A stretch of 64,000 nucleotides of DNA from Methylotenera sp. (lineage in GTDB: Bacteria > Pseudomonadota > Gammaproteobacteria > Burkholderiales > Methylophilaceae): positions 1-64,000 of the forward strand of contig SXLB01000073.1 in the NCBI GenBank assembly GCA_005777825.1, read 5' to 3'. Shown here one piece after another: positions 1 through 10,039 of the stretch. How positions within the stretch are numbered: position 1 is the stretch's first letter; the number at the start of each line of letters is the position of its first letter. The translations under genes were made by a program, and so were the position numbers. The notes beneath the pieces were generated by a model. The model worked only from the letters and a program-made list of their open reading frames with translations, had not been told where the DNA came from and searched no databases.

Positions 1-216
1 CAAAAAATTATTGCTAAATTTTTAGAGTGGCAATTTACAAAAACTGAAATTGAAATAGCTCTTCTATTAATTAAGGGGTTTAGCATAAAAGAAATTGCTA
101 ATTTGAGAGGCAATTCAGACAGAACGATTAGCGAACACGCCAGTTCACTCTATCACAAGGCAAAAGTTATAGGGCGTGCAGAGTTGGCTGCCTTTTTCTT
201 GGAAGATATTTTATAG
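1..216 (+). CDS. LuxR-type helix-turn-helix regulator, C-terminal fragment
   Basis: The window opens inside a reading frame that ends with TAG at 214-216. The 71 visible residues look like the DNA-binding half of a LuxR/FixJ-type regulator: TKTEIEIALLLIKGFSIKEIA matches the first helices, and DRTISEHASSLYHKAKVIGRAEL matches the recognition helix and the basic C-terminal helix. The N-terminal sensor or receiver part lies outside the window, so the signal it responds to is unknown. The coding sequence is more AT-rich than the rfb genes that follow and may be acquired. The family call is fairly sure; any role in controlling the rfb genes would be a guess. Confidence 0.7.
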   Translation, partial: QKIIAKFLEWQFTKTEIEIALLLIKGFSIKEIANLRGNSDRTISEHASSLYHKAKVIGRAELAAFFLEDIL

Positions 217-460
217 CCTAGTAAATTGGGATAACTGAATCGTCCCTAATACAGTAGACACTTTTTACGATGCAGGTTGGGCTTCTTATGGTTGATTTAT
301 TGAGTGCCGCGACAGCCTTAAATTTTAGTTTTATTGGGTATGTTTGAGGGTACTCGCTAAAATAAACAAAGATAGATTGGCTTATCCATTGCTTTTCATA
401 GATTTGTTTGATTGACCCCAGCCACCATTTTAGTGTTAATTTAGACACGAAAAACCAGAA
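217..460. other. AT-rich gap with possible IS3-like end
   Basis: No convincing gene. The 82-codon minus-strand frame at 218-466 is not recognisable. The stretch TGAATCGTCCCTAATACAGTAGACAC at about 236-261 has the general shape of IS3-family terminal repeats (TGAAC.GCCCC...GTGGACAC). I found no partner repeat and no recognisable transposase, so at most this is a decayed remnant. Confidence 0.25.
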
Positions 461-490
461 AGCCATGTGCCTTAGGGTGCGTGGCTTTTA
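461..490 (+). terminator. Probable intrinsic terminator between the luxR-like gene and rfbD
   Basis: AGCCATGTGC and GTGCGTGGCT pair over ten positions, allowing G-U pairs, around the loop CTTAGG, and are followed by TTTTA. It lies about 245 bases after the luxR-like stop, so it could also end a transcript from the gap. Confidence 0.5.
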
Positions 491-537
491 TAGTATTATG
501 CCTAGGCATTAAATTTACTTAAGTGACAGCACGGTTT

Positions 538-1443
538 ATGAAAATTCTTTTGTTGGGCAAAAATGGTCAGGTGGGCTGGGAGTTGCAACGTAGCTTAGCG
601 CCACTGGGTGAGCTGATAGCGCTGGATGCGCGCAGCCAAAATCATTGCGGCGACTTGACGGATTTAATAGGCGTAGCCAAAACAGTACGCGAGGTAGCGC
701 CGGATGTAATCGTTAACGCGGCGGCTTACACGGCGGTGGATAAGGCCGAAAGCGAGCCTGAATTGGCGCAGGCTGTGAATGCCAAAGCGCTAGGGGTTTT
801 GGCGCAAGCGGCTAAAGCTAGCGGTGCTTGGTTGGTGCATTACTCCACCGATTACGTGTTTGATGGCAGTGGCGATGTGCCATGGTTGGAGAGCGATGTC
901 GCGCGACCCTTGAGTGCTTATGGTGCCAGTAAATTGGCGGGAGAACAGGCCGTTATTGAGGCCGGCTGCAAACACTTAATTTTTCGCACCAGCTGGGCTT
1001 ATGCGGCACGAGGCCGAAATTTTGCAAAAACCATGTTGCAACTGGCGCAACAGCAGGATCAGTTAAAGGTCATCAATGATCAAGTGGGCGCGCCTACGGG
1101 TGCGGATTTGCTGGCCGATGTCACCGCGCATGCCCTGCGCGCCGCCGTGCAAAATCCGCAGTTAAGTGGCTTGTACCATTTGGCAGCAGCAGGCGAAACG
1201 ACTTGGCACGCTTATGCGACTTATGTGATTGAGCAGGCTAGGCAGGCGGGTGTAGCGATAAAAGTGGCGCAGTCCGCCATTCAAGCCGTGCCTAGTAGTG
1301 CATTCCCTACGGCCGCGCAGCGCCCTTTGAATTCCCGATTAAATACCAGTAAACTCCAACATGCATTTGGCCTGAGCCTGCCGCACTGGCAGATTGGCGT
1401 CAAGCGTATGTTGACGGAAGTGCTGGACTACCCATCCATTTAG
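538..1443 (+). CDS. rfbD: dTDP-4-dehydrorhamnose reductase
   Basis: RfbD/RmlD carries out the last step of dTDP-L-rhamnose synthesis, the NAD(P)H-dependent reduction of dTDP-4-keto-rhamnose in the cytoplasm. The N-terminus [13 protein letters not shown] has the Rossmann GxxGxxG motif, and the YGASK stretch holds the SDR-type Tyr-x3-Lys catalytic pair. At 301 residues it has the usual family length. The ORF track begins at a GTG at 523, but homologues begin at MKILL, so I chose the ATG at 538. rfbA follows after 10 bases and rfbC overlaps rfbA, so the three form one operon. rfbB, the dehydratase that normally accompanies them, is not in the window. Confidence 0.93.
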   Translation: MKILLLGKNGQVGWELQRSLAPLGELIALDARSQNHCGDLTDLIGVAKTVREVAPDVIVNAAAYTAVDKAESEPELAQAVNAKALGVLAQAAKASGAWLVHYSTDYVFDGSGDVPWLESDVARPLSAYGASKLAGEQAVIEAGCKHLIFRTSWAYAARGRNFAKTMLQLAQQQDQLKVINDQVGAPTGADLLADVTAHALRAAVQNPQLSGLYHLAAAGETTWHAYATYVIEQARQAGVAIKVAQSAIQAVPSSAFPTAAQRPLNSRLNTSKLQHAFGLSLPHWQIGVKRMLTEVLDYPSI

Positions 1444-1453
1444 AGAAGCGATT

Positions 1454-2341
1454 ATGGCGCACAGAAAAGGCATTATCTTGGCAGGCGGCTCAGGCACGCG
1501 TCTGCACCCAGTAACCAAGGTGGTTTCCAAGCAGTTGCTGCCGATTTACGATAAGCCCATGATTTATTACCCGCTGAGCACGCTGATGCTGGCTGGGATA
1601 CGCGACATATTGATCATTTCCACGCCGCAAGACACCCCTCGGTTTGAGCAGTTATTAGGCGATGGCCGTGATTGGGGTTTGAATTTGCAGTACGCCGTGC
1701 AAGCCAGCCCCGATGGTTTGGCGCAGGCCTTTATCATAGGTAAAAACTTTGTAGGCAAGGATCCCAGTGCTTTGGTGTTGGGTGACAATATATTTTATGG
1801 TCACGATTTGCACCGGCAGTTGGAGCAAGCTACATCGCGTGAGTCGGGCGCCACGGTTTTTGCCTACCATGTGCAAGATCCGCAACGCTATGGCGTGGTG
1901 GATTTTGACAAGCAAGGTCGTGCCACCAGTTTGGAAGAAAAGCCCTTAAGCCCTAAAAGCAACTACGCGGTCACTGGCTTGTATTTTTACGACAACCAGG
2001 TGTTGGACATGGCGGCCAATCTCAAGCCCTCTGCTAGGGGTGAGCTGGAAATTACCGATTTAAATCGCCTCTATTTAGAGCAAAATCAATTGAGCGTGGA
2101 GATCATGGGGCGCGGTTACGCATGGTTGGATACCGGTACTCACGAGAGCTTGATAGAAGCCAGTAACTTCATTCAAACCATAGAGCACAGGCAGGGCTTA
2201 AAAGTGTGTTGCCCAGAAGAGATTGCCTACTTTAAGGGCTATATCACGGCCGAGCAGTTGCAAAGATTAGCGCAACCCTTATCCAAAAGCGCCTACGGGC
2301 AGTATTTGTTACGCTTGTTAAGCGATAGGGCGCGATTTTGA
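1454..2341 (+). CDS. rfbA: Glucose-1-phosphate thymidylyltransferase
   Basis: RfbA/RmlA couples glucose-1-phosphate to dTTP, giving dTDP-glucose, the first committed step towards dTDP-rhamnose for O-antigen or exopolysaccharide. The N-terminal [11 protein letters not shown] is the nucleotide-binding signature, and [29 protein letters not shown] and the Y-A-W-LDTGTH motif are typical. At 295 residues it is full length. It sits between rfbD and rfbC in the same direction; its stop overlaps the rfbC start, which implies translational coupling. Confidence 0.95.
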   Translation: MAHRKGIILAGGSGTRLHPVTKVVSKQLLPIYDKPMIYYPLSTLMLAGIRDILIISTPQDTPRFEQLLGDGRDWGLNLQYAVQASPDGLAQAFIIGKNFVGKDPSALVLGDNIFYGHDLHRQLEQATSRESGATVFAYHVQDPQRYGVVDFDKQGRATSLEEKPLSPKSNYAVTGLYFYDNQVLDMAANLKPSARGELEITDLNRLYLEQNQLSVEIMGRGYAWLDTGTHESLIEASNFIQTIEHRQGLKVCCPEEIAYFKGYITAEQLQRLAQPLSKSAYGQYLLRLLSDRARF

Positions 2342-2883
2342 AGCTTATACCCACTGCCATTCCAGATGTGCTGATCATTGAACCTAAGGTGTTTGGTGAT
2401 CAGCGTGGTTTTTTTTACGAGAGCTTCAATCGTCGTCAGTTTGCTAGCTTGATAGGCCGCGATTTGGATTTTGTTCAGGACAATCACAGCCGCTCTGAAA
2501 AAAACGTATTGCGTGGCTTGCATTACCAAATTGAACAGCCGCAGGGCAAATTGGTTAGGGTGATACAAGGCGCTGTTTTTGATGTGGCGGTCGACATACG
2601 TAAAAGCTCGCCCACCTTTGGGCAGCACGTGGCCATTGAGTTGTCCGCGGAAAACCAACGCATGTTATGGGTGCCGGAAGGCTTTGCCCATGGCTTTTTG
2701 GTGACTTCAGCGACAGCCGAATTTCTTTACAAAACAACCGATTACTATGCGCCGGAATTCGAGCGCAGCATCGCATGGAACGACCCGGCATTGGCCATCG
2801 CTTGGCCCATAGAAGGTGCGCCGAGTTTATCGGCCAAAGATAAGCAGGCGCCCTTGCTCGCAGACGTGACCTGTTTTGCTTAA
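2338..2883 (+). CDS. rfbC: dTDP-4-dehydrorhamnose 3,5-epimerase
   Basis: RfbC/RmlC epimerises dTDP-4-keto-6-deoxyglucose at C3 and C5. The cupin-fold protein shows the strongly conserved [13 protein letters not shown] (with the catalytic histidine) and VPEGFAHGF motifs, and has the normal length of 181 residues. The start is TTG at 2338, overlapping the TGA of rfbA by three bases; the resulting N-terminus [21 protein letters not shown] matches the family. The TTG overlap suggests that rfbC translation depends on ribosomes finishing rfbA. Confidence 0.94.
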   Translation: MKLIPTAIPDVLIIEPKVFGDQRGFFYESFNRRQFASLIGRDLDFVQDNHSRSEKNVLRGLHYQIEQPQGKLVRVIQGAVFDVAVDIRKSSPTFGQHVAIELSAENQRMLWVPEGFAHGFLVTSATAEFLYKTTDYYAPEFERSIAWNDPALAIAWPIEGAPSLSAKDKQAPLLADVTCFA

Positions 2884-2968
2884 AGCAACTCGCTGTTCCA
2901 ATTAAATCCAGCCCAGATTGAAGCCGACTATTTGCTGACATAGATTATGCCGGCATGGCCCTTGCGCC

Positions 2969-2997
2969 TTGGATAGGCGAGGCTTTTCTGCGATAAT
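2969..2997 (+). promoter_or_regulatory. Predicted sigma-70 promoter of ppnP
   Basis: TTGGAT (2969-2974) and GATAAT (2992-2997) are 17 bases apart, with a TGC extended -10 just upstream. Transcription would start near 3004, giving a leader of about 25 bases. Confidence 0.55.
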
Positions 2998-3028
2998 GGT
3001 GTTTTCATTATTTTGAGAGTCCAAGCAA

Positions 3029-3340
3029 ATGGCACAATTTGACAATGTCAGTGTTAAAAAGAAAGCCAACATCTATTTTGACGGCAAGTGCGTCAGTCAC
3101 ACCGTGATGTTTCCGAATGGCACGCGCAGCACCATAGGCGTGATTTTCCCAGGCACCTTAACCTTCAATACTGCGGCACCTGAATTAATGGAAATCAATT
3201 TGGGCGCTTGTAAAGTGCGCCTGCAAGGTGAAGCCAACTGGACAGCTTATAAAGCCGGCGATAAATTTACCGTGCCAGCCAATTCCAGTTTTGATATCGA
3301 CGTCAGCGAAACGCTGGACTACGTTTGCCATTTTGAGTAA
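3029..3340 (+). CDS. ppnP: Pyrimidine/purine nucleoside phosphorylase PpnP
   Basis: A small cupin protein of 103 residues matching the YaiE/PpnP (DUF1255) family, which phosphorolytically cleaves a wide range of nucleosides to base and ribose-1-phosphate. Family hallmarks are [23 protein letters not shown] near the N-terminus and [11 protein letters not shown] in the middle, with the C-terminal [11 protein letters not shown] strand. It has its own probable promoter and is followed after 40 bases by yajQ. There is no obvious metabolic link to its neighbours. Confidence 0.9.
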   Translation: MAQFDNVSVKKKANIYFDGKCVSHTVMFPNGTRSTIGVIFPGTLTFNTAAPELMEINLGACKVRLQGEANWTAYKAGDKFTVPANSSFDIDVSETLDYVCHFE

Positions 3341-3380
3341 TGCATGGCGCCTAGCGCCTGCTTGGTATTGAGGAGAGCAT

Positions 3381-3875
3381 ATGCCCAGTTTTGATATTTC
3401 ATCTGAAGTGGATATGGTGGCATTAAAAAACGCCATAGACACGGCCGGTAAGCAAATTACCAATCGTTATGACTTTAAAGGGACGTCGGCCAAAGTGGAG
3501 CTGAATGAAAAAGACGGCATCATCACTTTGTATGGCGATAACGATTTTCAGCTAGATCAAATCAAAGACATCTTGTTGCCTGGCATGGAAAAAAAAGAGC
3601 CGGATTCAACTAAGCGCTTGGAGCATAAAGACGTGCAGAAGGTAGGCGGCAATAAAGTCAAGCAAGAACTTAAAATCAAGGATGGCATAGACAGCGATTT
3701 GGCTAAGCGCATCGTCAAGCTGATTAAGGATTCGGGCTTGAAAGTGCAGGGCAGCATACAAGGCGATACCGTTCGAGTGAATGGCGCCAAGCGTGATTTG
3801 TTGCAAGATGCCATTGCCTTTGTGAAAAAATCCGTGACCGACTTTCCCTTGCAGTTTGGTAATTTTAGAGATTAA
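3381..3875 (+). CDS. yajQ: YajQ-family nucleotide-binding protein
   Basis: 164 residues, starting MPSFDISSEVDMVALKNA and ending DFPLQFGNFRD, both diagnostic of the YajQ (DUF520) family. Members have two ferredoxin-like domains; some bind cyclic di-GMP and act on transcription factors, but the biochemical role varies between species and cannot be read here. A GAGGAGA ribosome site lies just upstream of the ATG. It stands alone between ppnP and the leucine genes. Confidence 0.9.
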   Translation: MPSFDISSEVDMVALKNAIDTAGKQITNRYDFKGTSAKVELNEKDGIITLYGDNDFQLDQIKDILLPGMEKKEPDSTKRLEHKDVQKVGGNKVKQELKIKDGIDSDLAKRIVKLIKDSGLKVQGSIQGDTVRVNGAKRDLLQDAIAFVKKSVTDFPLQFGNFRD

Positions 3876-3881
3876 TAAAAC

Positions 3882-3914
3882 CGTGCTCCTAGCGTCATTT
3901 TGCTAGGCGGCACG
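3882..3914 (+). other. Hairpin between yajQ and leuC
   Basis: CGTGC and GCACG, then CCTAGC and GCTAGG, form a two-part stem around GTCATTTT, ending 21 bases before the leuC ATG. There is no T-run, so it is either a weak terminator for yajQ or a structure in the leuC leader. Confidence 0.4.
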
Positions 3915-3935
3915 TTGTAGGCTTAGGTTAAAAAT

Positions 3936-5345
3936 ATGGCAAAAACGCTGTACGATAAATTGTTTGATAGTCATGTGGTGCACGAGGAAAACGGCGCTGC
4001 CTTGATATACATAGACCGCCATTTGGTGCATGAGGTGACCAGCCCGCAAGCCTTTGAGGGTTTGCGCTTGGCCAATCGTAAGCCATGGCGTGTGGAATCC
4101 ATCGTCGCTACGGCTGACCATAACACGCCTACCAATGGCTGGGATAAAGGCTTGGCAGGCATAGCCGATCCGGTAGCCAGGTTGCAAATTGAAACCTTAA
4201 CGGAAAACATAGCCGAGTTTGGCGCAAAAGCCTACTTCCCATTCATGGATGCGCGACAAGGCATAGTGCACGTGGTTGGCCCTGAGCAAGGTGCAACCCT
4301 GCCGGGCATGACAGTGGTGTGCGGCGATTCCCATACCAGTACCCACGGGGCGTTTGGTGCCTTAGCACACGGCATAGGTACATCGGAAGTGGAACACGTG
4401 ATGGCCACCCAGTGTTTGGTGCAAAAAAAATCCAAAGCCATGCAAGTCTTGGTCGAAGGTCAGTTAGGCCCCATGGTCACGGCCAAAGACGTGGCTTTGG
4501 CCATCATAGGCAAAACCGGCACTGCTGGGGGCAATGGCTATGCCATTGAATTTGCTGGTTCGGCGATACGCGGTTTATCCATGGAAGGGCGCATGACGCT
4601 TTGCAATATGGCGATTGAAGCCGGTGCGCGTGCCGGCATGGTGGCGGTGGATGACACCACCATTAATTACATTAAAGGCCGCCCTTACGCGCCTAAAGCA
4701 GATCAATGGGATGCCGCCGTGGTTTATTGGCGCACCTTGCAATCCGATGCGGGAGCTGAATTCGATTTGGTGGTGCGTTTGCAGGCCGAAGACATTAAGC
4801 CGCAAGTCACTTGGGGCACCTCGCCGGAAATGGTGGTGGCCATAGACGGGCGTGTACCCAGTTTAGATCTGGCTAAAAATGCCGTGCAAAAAGCCGATTG
4901 GGAGCGTGCTTACGCTTACATGGGTTTGCAGCCTAACACGCCAATTAGCGAAATTCGCATAGACAAAGTATTCATCGGCTCCTGCACCAATTCGCGTATC
5001 GAAGACCTGCGTGCAGCGGCTGCCGTTGCCAAAGGTAAACGCGTGGCGGCTAACGTCAAGTTGGCGCTCGTGGTGCCCGGCTCTGGATTGGTCAAAGCCC
5101 AAGCCGAACAAGAGGGCTTGGATAAGGTATTTAGCGACGCCGGTTTCGAGTGGCGTCAGCCTGGGTGCTCCATGTGCTTGGCTATGAACGCTGACCGATT
5201 GGAAGCAGGTGAACGTTGTGCCTCAACCTCAAACCGTAATTTTGAAGGCAGGCAAGGCCAGGGTGGGCGTACGCATTTAGTTAGCCCGGCCATGGCGGCT
5301 GCGGCGGCCATCGCGGGCCATTTTGTTGATATCAGTCAACAATAA
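3936..5345 (+). CDS. leuC: 3-isopropylmalate dehydratase large subunit
   Basis: LeuC with LeuD forms the [4Fe-4S] isomerase that converts 2-isopropylmalate to 3-isopropylmalate in leucine synthesis. The aconitase-family signatures are present: [28 protein letters not shown], and the cluster-binding cysteines in [12 protein letters not shown] and [10 protein letters not shown]. At 469 residues it is full length. leuD follows after 50 bases and leuB after that. No leader-peptide attenuator with a run of leucine codons is visible upstream. Confidence 0.97.
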   Translation: MAKTLYDKLFDSHVVHEENGAALIYIDRHLVHEVTSPQAFEGLRLANRKPWRVESIVATADHNTPTNGWDKGLAGIADPVARLQIETLTENIAEFGAKAYFPFMDARQGIVHVVGPEQGATLPGMTVVCGDSHTSTHGAFGALAHGIGTSEVEHVMATQCLVQKKSKAMQVLVEGQLGPMVTAKDVALAIIGKTGTAGGNGYAIEFAGSAIRGLSMEGRMTLCNMAIEAGARAGMVAVDDTTINYIKGRPYAPKADQWDAAVVYWRTLQSDAGAEFDLVVRLQAEDIKPQVTWGTSPEMVVAIDGRVPSLDLAKNAVQKADWERAYAYMGLQPNTPISEIRIDKVFIGSCTNSRIEDLRAAAAVAKGKRVAANVKLALVVPGSGLVKAQAEQEGLDKVFSDAGFEWRQPGCSMCLAMNADRLEAGERCASTSNRNFEGRQGQGGRTHLVSPAMAAAAAIAGHFVDISQQ

Positions 5346-5395
5346 TGCCCCTTAATACTTAATTAAAAAAATCAGCAAATTCAAAGACGAAAAAC

Positions 5396-6034
5396 ATGCA
5401 AGCTTTCACCCAATTAAATGGTTTGGTTGCCCCCTTAGACAGAGCCAACGTCGACACCGACGCCATTATTCCTAAGCAATTTTTGAAGTCCATCAAGCGT
5501 TCCGGTTTTGGCGTGAATGCCTTTGATGAATGGCGTTATCTAGATCACGGTGAGCCTGGTATGGATAACATCAAGCGTCAAATTAATCCGGATTTTGTGC
5601 TCAATCAAGCCCGCTATCAAGGCGCCAGCATATTGCTTACCCGTGAAAACTTTGGCTGCGGCTCCAGTCGCGAGCATGCGCCATGGGCTTTGGAAGATTT
5701 TGGCTTCAAAGTGATTATTGCTTCCAGCTACGCGGATATTTTTTATAACAACTGCTTTAAGAATGGCATGCTGCCTATCGTTTTAAGTGCCGATATTGTT
5801 GACAGCTTATTCAAGCAAGTGATGGCAACGCCGGATTATAAATTGCAGGTTGATTTAGCCGCACAAACAGTAAGCACGCCTTCGGGTGAGACCTTTAATT
5901 TTAGCGTGGATGCCTTTCGTAAACACTGCTTATTAAATGGGCTGGATGACATAGGCTTGACCATGCAACACCAAGACAAAATTAAAGCCTTTGAAGCGCG
6001 CCACCAGCAAGCTCAGCCATGGCTTTATAATTAA
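5396..6034 (+). CDS. leuD: 3-isopropylmalate dehydratase small subunit
   Basis: LeuD is the swivelling domain that completes the isopropylmalate isomerase active site. The sequence shows [22 protein letters not shown] at the N-terminus and the substrate loop [15 protein letters not shown], both family-defining. At 212 residues it is the typical length. It lies between leuC and leuB in one operon. Confidence 0.97.
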   Translation: MQAFTQLNGLVAPLDRANVDTDAIIPKQFLKSIKRSGFGVNAFDEWRYLDHGEPGMDNIKRQINPDFVLNQARYQGASILLTRENFGCGSSREHAPWALEDFGFKVIIASSYADIFYNNCFKNGMLPIVLSADIVDSLFKQVMATPDYKLQVDLAAQTVSTPSGETFNFSVDAFRKHCLLNGLDDIGLTMQHQDKIKAFEARHQQAQPWLYN

Positions 6035-6065
6035 GATTAAATAAAACCCTAACGGAAAAAAGAAG

Positions 6066-7136
6066 ATGAAATTAGCGATATTGCCAGGCGATGGCATAGG
6101 ACCGGAAATCGTGGCGCAGGCCGTTAAAGTGCTTAAAGCCCTTAATTTAAACATGACCATGACCGAGGCGCCGATAGGCGGTGCCGGTTACGAAGCGTCA
6201 GGTGATCCACTACCAGATGCCACATTGCAATTGGCTTTGGATTCGGATGCGGTGTTGTTGGGTGCGGTAGGCGATTGGAAATACGACAAATTGGAGCGTC
6301 ATCTACGCCCAGAGCGTGGTTTATTGCGCATACGTAAGGCGTTGAATCTATTTGCTAATTTACGACCAGCCTTGCTTTACCCGGAATTGGCTGGCGCTTC
6401 TACCTTGAAGCCGGAGGTGGTGTCCGGTTTGGATATCATGATAGTCCGTGAGCTCACCGGCGACATCTATTTTGGCCAACCTCGTGGCATCAGCACGTTG
6501 TCGAATGGCGAGCGCGAAGGCATAAACACCATGCGCTACTGTGAATCCGAAATTCGTCGCATAGGTCGCGTCGCGTTTGACATAGCCATGAAGCGCCGTC
6601 AATCCGGTCAGAAAGCCAAAGTATGTTCCGTGGACAAAGCCAACGTGTTGGAAACCACCGAGTTATGGCGCCAAGTCATGATAGAGCTATCGGCTGAGTA
6701 CCCTGAAGTGGAGTTAAGCCATATGTACGTGGATAACGCCGCCATGCAGTTAATTCGTGCGCCTAAGCAATTTGATGTGATGGTGACGGGTAATATTTTT
6801 GGCGACATTTTGTCCGACGAGGCCTCCATGCTAACTGGCTCCATAGGCATGTTGCCGTCGGCCTCATTGGATGAGAACAACAAAGGCATGTACGAGCCTA
6901 GTCATGGCTCGGCACCGGACATTGCCGGTAAAAACATTGCCAACCCATTGGCGACCATATTGTCGGCAGCTATGATGTTGCGTTATACCTTTAACGATGA
7001 AAGTAATGCCTTCCGCATAGAAAATGCCGTTAAGAAAGCCTTGGCGCAAGGTTACCGCACGGCCGACATTGCGACGGATGGTTGCAAGCAAGTGGGTTGC
7101 AGCGAGATGGGCGATGCCGTGGTGGCAGCGCTGTAA
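6066..7136 (+). CDS. leuB: 3-isopropylmalate dehydrogenase
   Basis: LeuB oxidatively decarboxylates 3-isopropylmalate with NAD+. The N-terminus [15 protein letters not shown] and the metal/substrate loop [26 protein letters not shown] are characteristic, as is [18 protein letters not shown]. At 356 residues it is full length. It follows leuD by 31 bases and is followed by asd 53 bases later, linking leucine and aspartate-family synthesis. Confidence 0.97.
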   Translation: MKLAILPGDGIGPEIVAQAVKVLKALNLNMTMTEAPIGGAGYEASGDPLPDATLQLALDSDAVLLGAVGDWKYDKLERHLRPERGLLRIRKALNLFANLRPALLYPELAGASTLKPEVVSGLDIMIVRELTGDIYFGQPRGISTLSNGEREGINTMRYCESEIRRIGRVAFDIAMKRRQSGQKAKVCSVDKANVLETTELWRQVMIELSAEYPEVELSHMYVDNAAMQLIRAPKQFDVMVTGNIFGDILSDEASMLTGSIGMLPSASLDENNKGMYEPSHGSAPDIAGKNIANPLATILSAAMMLRYTFNDESNAFRIENAVKKALAQGYRTADIATDGCKQVGCSEMGDAVVAAL

Positions 7137-7189
7137 AGTCGCAGTGGTAATTTTAAATAACGGATATTTGAAAATTTAGGATGCAGCGT

Positions 7190-8302
7190 ATGTTAAAAGT
7201 GGGTTTGGTTGGTTGGCGAGGCATGGTCGGTTCTGTGCTGATGCAGCGCATGATGGAAGAGCAGGATTTTGCTTTGATAGACCCGCAATTTTTTACCACG
7301 TCGCAAATCGGTGCCACTGCCCCTAACGTAGGCAAAGACACACCACCATTGCAAGATGCCATGAGTGTGGCGCAGTTAAAAGCCATGGACGTGATTATTT
7401 CCTGCCAAGGTGGCGATTACACCAGCGAGGTGTTCCCTAAATTGCGCGCAGACGGCTGGACGGGCCATTGGATAGACGCAGCCTCAACATTGCGTATGGA
7501 AAAAGACGCGGTGATCGTGCTTGATCCGGTCAATATGCATGTGATTCAAGCGGCCTATGCCGCCGGTAACAAAAATTGGGTGGGCGGCAATTGCACCGTG
7601 TCCTTGATGTTGATGGCATTAAATGGCTTATTCAAAGCTAATTTGGTTGAGTGGGCCACCTCCATGACTTACCAGGCGGCATCCGGTGCCGGCGCGCAAA
7701 ATATGCGCGAATTGCTCAAGCAAATGGGCGCAGCCCATGCCTCTGTAAGTAGCCTATTAGCCGATCCTGCTTCGGCTATTTTAGACATAGACCGTCGTGT
7801 TGCTAGCACATTGCGCGACGCGCAATTCCCCACGGAAAATTTTGGCGTAGCTTTGGCTGGCAGTTTGATTCCTTGGATAGACAAAGACCTAGGCAATGGC
7901 CAAAGCAAAGAAGAATGGAAAGGTGGCGTGGAAACCAATAAGATCTTAGGACGCGAAGCCCATCCTATTTTGATTGATGGCTTATGCGTGCGCATTGGCG
8001 CCATGCGATGTCACAGTCAGGCCTTGACCATCAAGTTAACTAAAAATGTGCCACTGGATGAGATTGAGGCCATGCTAGCGGAAGCCAACCCATGGGCAAA
8101 AGTAATACCTAATGAGCGTGAAATCAGCATGCGTGAATTGACGCCAGCCGCCGTCACTGGCAAGTTGACGACTCCAGTAGGTCGTTTGCGTAAACTGAGC
8201 ATGGGTGGCGAGTATCTGTCGGCTTTTACCGTGGGCGATCAGTTGCTTTGGGGTGCTGCTGAGCCCTTGCGCCGTATGTTGCGCATCTTGATTGAGAAAT
8301 AA
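7190..8302 (+). CDS. asd: Aspartate-semialdehyde dehydrogenase
   Basis: Asd reduces aspartyl phosphate to aspartate semialdehyde, the branch point to lysine, diaminopimelate, threonine and methionine. The N-terminal [20 protein letters not shown] is the NADP site; the catalytic cysteine is in [13 protein letters not shown], and [16 protein letters not shown] carries substrate-binding residues. The ORF track starts at an ATG at 7181, but the TTTAGG ribosome site touches that ATG and sits nine bases from the ATG at 7190, so I prefer 7190 (370 residues). Confidence 0.94.
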   Translation: MLKVGLVGWRGMVGSVLMQRMMEEQDFALIDPQFFTTSQIGATAPNVGKDTPPLQDAMSVAQLKAMDVIISCQGGDYTSEVFPKLRADGWTGHWIDAASTLRMEKDAVIVLDPVNMHVIQAAYAAGNKNWVGGNCTVSLMLMALNGLFKANLVEWATSMTYQAASGAGAQNMRELLKQMGAAHASVSSLLADPASAILDIDRRVASTLRDAQFPTENFGVALAGSLIPWIDKDLGNGQSKEEWKGGVETNKILGREAHPILIDGLCVRIGAMRCHSQALTIKLTKNVPLDEIEAMLAEANPWAKVIPNEREISMRELTPAAVTGKLTTPVGRLRKLSMGGEYLSAFTVGDQLLWGAAEPLRRMLRILIEK

Positions 8303-8308
8303 TGGCGG

Positions 8309-10015
8309 GTGAGCGTGAGCAAGATTAAATCTATGCCGGTGTTGTTGTTGCTTAGCTTAATGCTGGCGCCGCTAAGTCACGCCGCCAGCTTGGGCAGTTT
8401 GAACCTCAGTTCCAACTTAGGCGAGCCCCTGTTGGCAGAAGTAGAGTTGCTATTAGAGCCACAGGAGTCATTAAATGGTTTGCAGGCGACGCTTGCCAGC
8501 GAAGAAGCCTACGCCAAACAAGGCATCCGTTATCAATCCCATTACCTTGACCTAAAGCTTGAATTGCAACAAAACCCACAAGGATTAGCAGTATTAAAGC
8601 TTAGCTCTAGCTTGCCTATTAATGAGCCGTATCTGGATTTGCTGTTGCAACTCGATTGGCCAGCCGGTCGTTTGCAAAAAGAATACATCGTGTTGCTGGA
8701 TCCGCCACAACTGGCTCAAGCAGAACCCGAGACAATAGTCGCACCGTTAGCGAGTGGCGAGGCAGCCAATATCGATGATCAATTGCAAACCAGAATCCTG
8801 CCTGACCAGCCCTCAGACCAAGTTGATCAGGCACGACCATTAGCCTTAGTTAGTAAGCCAGGCGATAGCTTGTCTAGCCTCGCTAAAGCCATGCCGCAGG
8901 AAGGCGTGAGTTTGGATCAAATGTTGTTGGGCTTATACCAAGCCAACCCGCATGCCTTCGAGGCAGGCAACATGAACCGATTGAAAGCAGGGCAGACCTT
9001 AACGCTGCCATCGCCAGCCGAATTGTTGGCCGCCGAAGCTGCTGCAGCGACAGCTGAAGTAAAATTGCATGCCAATAATTGGCAAGCCTACCGCGCTGCT
9101 TTAGCCAATAAGGTTTTGACTCAGGCAGCCCGCCCCGATGCCGTGCAGGCACAATCGGCATCCGGCAAAATTGCCAGTGCTAAAGACGATGCGGATAAGG
9201 CCAAGACCACAAATAATGACGTAGTTAAATTAAGCGCGGGAGACAAGGAAGCGCCGAAGTCGGCCGATGCCAAACTGTTGGCATTGCAAGAAGACGCCAC
9301 GGCGCGTGAGAAATCCCTAGAAGAATCCGAAGCGCGCGCCCAAGCCTTGCAAAAACAAATCCAAGACATGCAGCAATTGTTACGACTTAAAAACCAATCC
9401 ATGGCCGATCTGCAGAAGCACGCTACAGAAGCGAAACAAGCCAATGATGCCAAACAAGCTGAACATAAGCCTAAAAGAGCCGCATGGGCAGATTGGTTGG
9501 TTTTATCTTTGACTTTGTTGGCCATCGTTGCCGCCTTTACTTGGTTGAGTCGCAGTAATAAGCGCAGAGCGAACTTACTCGATTTTAAAGGCCAAGCCAC
9601 TGGCAGTGAGCAAGCAAATTTAGCGCTTGAAAAGCAGACGCAAGTTCAAGGGCAAGCAAAACCGCAAGCAAAGCCTGAGGCTAACCTGGCTAGCGAACCT
9701 ACAACTATTTCGAGCGATGCGCCGCCTGTGGATTTGGCCGAGCTAGACCTTAACTTCACAGAGCCTGCTGTATTGCCAGTTAAGCCAGCGGAGCAGACGC
9801 TGCCACCTAGTAAAGCAAAAGCCAAGAAAAAAACCGGGCTCACCAGCTTCATTAAGACCGATGCCAATGAAGCGACTGCAGCAGACGGTGACATGGAGGT
9901 GATACGCATAGACCTCTCGGCGATCAGCCTAGACCTAAGCGAGACCGAAGACGAACTGACCTTGGCCAATACCATAGCGCCCAGCACAAAAACACCGAAC
10001 GCCACTGAGACTTAA
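8309..10015 (+). CDS. fimV: FimV/HubP-family polar organiser protein
   Basis: A 568-residue inner-membrane protein of the FimV family, which anchors pole-specific machinery and type IV pilus assembly by binding peptidoglycan. It has a signal peptide (about 1-25, ending SHA), the conserved FimV N-terminal domain (ASLGSLNLSSNLGEPLLAEVEL), a LysM-like segment near residues 178-235 (SKPGDSLSSLAKAM...GQTLTLPS), a coiled coil near 325-385, one membrane helix near 394-412 (DWLVLSLTLLAIVAAFTWL), and an acidic, alanine-rich cytoplasmic tail. The tail is shorter than in Pseudomonas FimV, and I see no clear C-terminal TPR hub motif. The start is a GTG seven bases after asd. Confidence 0.88.
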   Translation: MSVSKIKSMPVLLLLSLMLAPLSHAASLGSLNLSSNLGEPLLAEVELLLEPQESLNGLQATLASEEAYAKQGIRYQSHYLDLKLELQQNPQGLAVLKLSSSLPINEPYLDLLLQLDWPAGRLQKEYIVLLDPPQLAQAEPETIVAPLASGEAANIDDQLQTRILPDQPSDQVDQARPLALVSKPGDSLSSLAKAMPQEGVSLDQMLLGLYQANPHAFEAGNMNRLKAGQTLTLPSPAELLAAEAAAATAEVKLHANNWQAYRAALANKVLTQAARPDAVQAQSASGKIASAKDDADKAKTTNNDVVKLSAGDKEAPKSADAKLLALQEDATAREKSLEESEARAQALQKQIQDMQQLLRLKNQSMADLQKHATEAKQANDAKQAEHKPKRAAWADWLVLSLTLLAIVAAFTWLSRSNKRRANLLDFKGQATGSEQANLALEKQTQVQGQAKPQAKPEANLASEPTTISSDAPPVDLAELDLNFTEPAVLPVKPAEQTLPPSKAKAKKKTGLTSFIKTDANEATAADGDMEVIRIDLSAISLDLSETEDELTLANTIAPSTKTPNATET

Positions 10016-10039
10016 GGTCTGCACACGGCGCGTATTTTT

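Noticed and set aside
218-466. 82-residue minus-strand ORF
   Set aside because: No recognisable motif, odd composition and no ribosome site; probably chance in AT-rich sequence or an IS remnant.
9121-9600. 159-residue minus-strand ORF opposite fimV
   Set aside because: It mirrors the alanine/lysine-rich fimV coding sequence; a shadow frame.
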